Shown here: positions 61,646-64,000 of the stretch, piece after piece
Layout: each line of letters begins with the position of its first letter
Numbering within the stretch: position 1 is the first letter of the stretch
DNA from: Cupriavidus numazuensis
Lineage (GTDB): Bacteria > Pseudomonadota > Gammaproteobacteria > Burkholderiales > Burkholderiaceae
Assembly (NCBI RefSeq): GCF_905397435.1
Contig: NZ_CAJPVI010000024.1
Location: 1-64,000 of the forward strand
DNA length: 64,000 nt
Reading direction: 5' to 3'
Notes under the pieces: generated by a model
Databases searched by the model: none
Told to the model about the DNA's origin: nothing
Seen by the model: only the letters and a program-made list of their open reading frames with translations
Position numbers and translations under genes: made by a program

Positions 61646-64000
61646 TCACGCGCCCAGGACCTTCCCTCCGCCATAGCTCGACTGAGAGGGTGCCAAACCG
61701 CCCAGCGTCATCCGGATCGCGCAGTACTTGAATTCGGGAATCTTCCCGAACGGATCCAGCGCCGCGTTGGTGAGCTTGTTGATAGCCGCTTCGTAGTAGC
61801 AGAACGGCACGAACACGGCACCGCGCGGCGTGCCGGCATCGGCGCGCGCATACAGCGAGACCTCGCCGCGCCGCGAAGCCAGCGTGATGACGTCGCCCGG
61901 CTGGCCGCCTAGCAAGCCAAGATCGAGCGGATGCACGAGTGCCACCGCGTCGGGCTCGATCGCATCGAGCACGCCCGCGCGCCGCGTCATGCTGCCGGTA
62001 TGCCAGTGTTCGAGCTGGCGCCCGGTGATCAGCACCATCGGGTAGTCGTTGTCGGGCCGTTCATCGGCAGGAATGATGTCCGCCGGCACGAAACGGCCCC
62101 GCCCGGATGCGGTCGGGAAGTGGTCAGTGAAAATCACCGGCTCGCCCGGGTCGCCTTCGGCGCGGCAGGGATACGTCACGGCCCCCTCCTGCTCCAGCCG
62201 CTCCCATGTCACGCCGCCGATGCTAGGCATGGCGTGGCGCATCTCGTCGAAGACCTCCGCCACATTGCCGTAGTGCCAGTCGAGGCCGAGCCCCTGCGCC
62301 ATCTGCTGGATGATCCACAGGTCCTGCCGTGCCTGCCCCGGTGGCAACAGCGCCTGGCGGCCAAGCTGGACGGTGCGGTCCGTGTTGGTGAAGGTGCCGG
62401 TTTTTTCCGGGAAGGCCGACGCCGGCAGCACGACATCGGCGAGATAAGCAGTCTCGGTCAGGAAAATGTCCTGCACGACGAGATGGTCTAGCGCGGCGAG
62501 CGCCTCGCGCGCATGCTCGGCGTCGGGGTCGGACATGGCGGGGTTCTCGCCCATGATGTACATGCCGCGCACCTCGCCGCGGCCGATGGCATGCATGATC
62601 TCCACCACGGTCAAGCCGGGCTGGCGGTCGAGCGGCATGCCCCACAGCGCCTCGAAGCTCGCAATGGCGTCAGGATCGTCCACGCGGCGGTAGTCCGGAT
62701 ACATCATCGGAATCAAACCCGCATCGGACGCGCCCTGCACATTGTTCTGGCCGCGCAGCGGATGCAGCCCGGTGCCGGGACGGCCGATCTGGCCCGTCAT
62801 CAGCGCCAGCGCAATCAGGCAGCGCGCGTTGTCGGTGCCGTGCACATGCTGCGAAACCCCCATGCCCCACAGGATCATCGAGGCCTTCGACGTGGCATAG
62901 GCACGCGCGACTTCGCGGATGGTCTGCGCGTCGATGCCGCAGATGGGCGCCATCAATTCCGGACTGAATGCAGCCACGTTGCGCTGCAGTTCTTCAAAGC
63001 CGATGGTACGGCTGTCGATGAAGCCCTGGTCGACCAACCCTTCGCTGACGATCACATGCATCATCGCGTTGAGCAGCGCGACATCCGCGTCGGGCGTGAA
63101 CTGCAGGAAGCGCCAGGCAAAGCGCGCCAGATCCGAACGGCGCGGATCGGCAACGACCAGCTTCGTGCCGTTCTTCACTGCGTTCTTGATCCAGCTCGCC
63201 GCCACGGGATGGTTCACGGTGGGATTGGCGCCGATCACGATCACCAGTTCGGCGCGATCCACGTCCATCACCGGGTTCGATACCGCGCCCGAACCGATCC
63301 CTTCAAGCAGCGCCGCCACCGACGACGCATGGCAAAGCCGCGTGCAGTGATCGACGTTGTTGCTGCCGAAGCCGGTGCGTACGAGCTTCTGGAACAGATA
63401 GGCCTCTTCGTTGCTGCCCTTGGCCGAGCCGAAGCCGGCCAGCGCGCGCTTGCCGTGCGTGTCGCGGATCTGCGCAAGCTTGCCGCTGGCGAGCGCGAGC
63501 GCCTCTTCCCACGTCGCTTCGCGAAAGACGTCCATCACATGGTCCGGGTCCATGACGAAGTCGCCGCGCTTCGGCACGCCTTCGCGCCGGATCAGCGGCG
63601 CGGTCAGCCGCTGCGGATGCTGGACATAGTCAAAGCCGTAGCGGCCCTTCACGCACAGGCGCTCGTGGTTGGCCGGACCGTCGCGCCCTTCCACGTAGAG
63701 GATACGGTTGTCCTTGACGTTGTAGGTCAGCTGGCAGCCCACGCCGCAATACGGGCAGACCGAATCGACCTGTTGATCGGGCACGGCGAGCGCGGCGTCG
63801 CGCGCGGGCATCAGCGCACCGGTCGGGCACGCCTGCACGCATTCGCCGCACGCGACGCACGTGGAGGCGCCCATGGGATCGTCCATGTCGAAGACGATGC
63901 GCGCTGCGTCGCCGCGCAGCGCGAGGCCGATCACGTCATTGACCTGTTCGTCGCGACACGCGCGCAGGCAACGCGTGCATTGAATGCAGGCATCCAGGTT
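61646..64000 (-). CDS. Formate dehydrogenase subunit alpha, 5' end outside window
   Basis: The last 784 codons of a molybdenum or tungsten formate dehydrogenase of the NAD-linked FdsA/FdwA kind. Iron-sulfur motifs begin near the window edge (CIQCTRCLRAC, CVACGECVQAC), followed by CPYCGVGC for the catalytic-domain cluster and the active-site Cys with its His in DHCTRLCHASS, where E. coli FdhF has selenocysteine. The molybdopterin-binding domains and C-terminal VLITGRQLEHWHTG complete it. The usual fdsC/fdsD genes do not follow downstream; the next gene is a serine hydrolase, so this may be the FdwA-like second enzyme. The frame is open to base 64000. Confidence 0.9.
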   Translation of the reverse strand, partial: NLDACIQCTRCLRACRDEQVNDVIGLALRGDAARIVFDMDDPMGASTCVACGECVQACPTGALMPARDAALAVPDQQVDSVCPYCGVGCQLTYNVKDNRILYVEGRDGPANHERLCVKGRYGFDYVQHPQRLTAPLIRREGVPKRGDFVMDPDHVMDVFREATWEEALALASGKLAQIRDTHGKRALAGFGSAKGSNEEAYLFQKLVRTGFGSNNVDHCTRLCHASSVAALLEGIGSGAVSNPVMDVDRAELVIVIGANPTVNHPVAASWIKNAVKNGTKLVVADPRRSDLARFAWRFLQFTPDADVALLNAMMHVIVSEGLVDQGFIDSRTIGFEELQRNVAAFSPELMAPICGIDAQTIREVARAYATSKASMILWGMGVSQHVHGTDNARCLIALALMTGQIGRPGTGLHPLRGQNNVQGASDAGLIPMMYPDYRRVDDPDAIASFEALWGMPLDRQPGLTVVEIMHAIGRGEVRGMYIMGENPAMSDPDAEHAREALAALDHLVVQDIFLTETAYLADVVLPASAFPEKTGTFTNTDRTVQLGRQALLPPGQARQDLWIIQQMAQGLGLDWHYGNVAEVFDEMRHAMPSIGGVTWERLEQEGAVTYPCRAEGDPGEPVIFTDHFPTASGRGRFVPADIIPADERPDNDYPMVLITGRQLEHWHTGSMTRRAGVLDAIEPDAVALVHPLDLGLLGGQPGDVITLASRRGEVSLYARADAGTPRGAVFVPFCYYEAAINKLTNAALDPFGKIPEFKYCAIRMTLGGLAPSQSSYGGGKVLGA

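Overview
The window looks like a high-GC beta-proteobacterial chromosome or chromid of the Burkholderiaceae, most likely Cupriavidus or a close relative. The reasons are the GC-rich codon use, two orphan Bug-type (TctC) solute receptors, a three-subunit PntAA/PntAB/PntB transhydrogenase, an NAD-linked type formate dehydrogenase alpha subunit and many small catabolic operons each beside its own LysR, LacI, GntR or TetR regulator. No rRNA, tRNA or CRISPR array was seen. Two genes carry single-base frameshifts (GMC oxidoreductase, lactonase) and one is cut by an insertion sequence.

Layout. 1-480: end of an IS5-family element inserted in a DUF4347 gene. 620-2594: secreted Gly/Asn-rich protein, DUF2092 lipoprotein, small helical protein. 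2787-10473: TetR regulator divergent from an aldehyde dehydrogenase, GMC alcohol dehydrogenase (frameshifted), periplasmic alkyl sulfatase and acyl-CoA ligase, which together read as an alkyl-sulfate (SDS-like) to acyl-CoA route. 10500-14281: VOC protein, then LysR divergent from a 2-hydroxyacid dehydrogenase and a Bug receptor. 14290-17715: LacI regulator with two palindromic operators, galactarate/L-talarate dehydratase and Bug receptor. 17720-27445: DUF3422 protein, periplasmic-binding-fold protein, GntR, aconitase, lactonase (frameshifted), MFS carrier and porin. 27506-29632: FecA-like ferric citrate receptor with a Fur-like box. 29800-32950: pntB-pntAB-pntAA with an inverted REP pair inside the operon.

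33036-56889 is the most interesting part: about 24 kb of catabolic genes flanked by two paralogous pairs, each a Tat-exported flavin amine oxidase followed by a diheme cytochrome c. Between them lie acyl-CoA dehydrogenase, thiolase, acyl-CoA ligase, SDR, phosphotransferase, PuuB-like FAD oxidoreductase, saccharopine-dehydrogenase-like protein, Rid-family protein, PhyH dioxygenase and a DUF1329-DUF1302-YCF48-RND envelope module. A TetR gene sits in the middle. Three promoters in the cluster carry similar inverted repeats in the same position relative to the -10/-35 elements, which suggests one regulon. I infer periplasmic oxidation of an unknown amine with electrons passed to cytochrome c, followed by CoA-dependent breakdown of the carbon skeleton.

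57108-64000: hybrid histidine kinase and a receiver-adenylate cyclase, a small secreted protein, a serine hydrolase of the beta-lactamase/EstB type and the 3' part of a formate dehydrogenase alpha gene that runs off the window.
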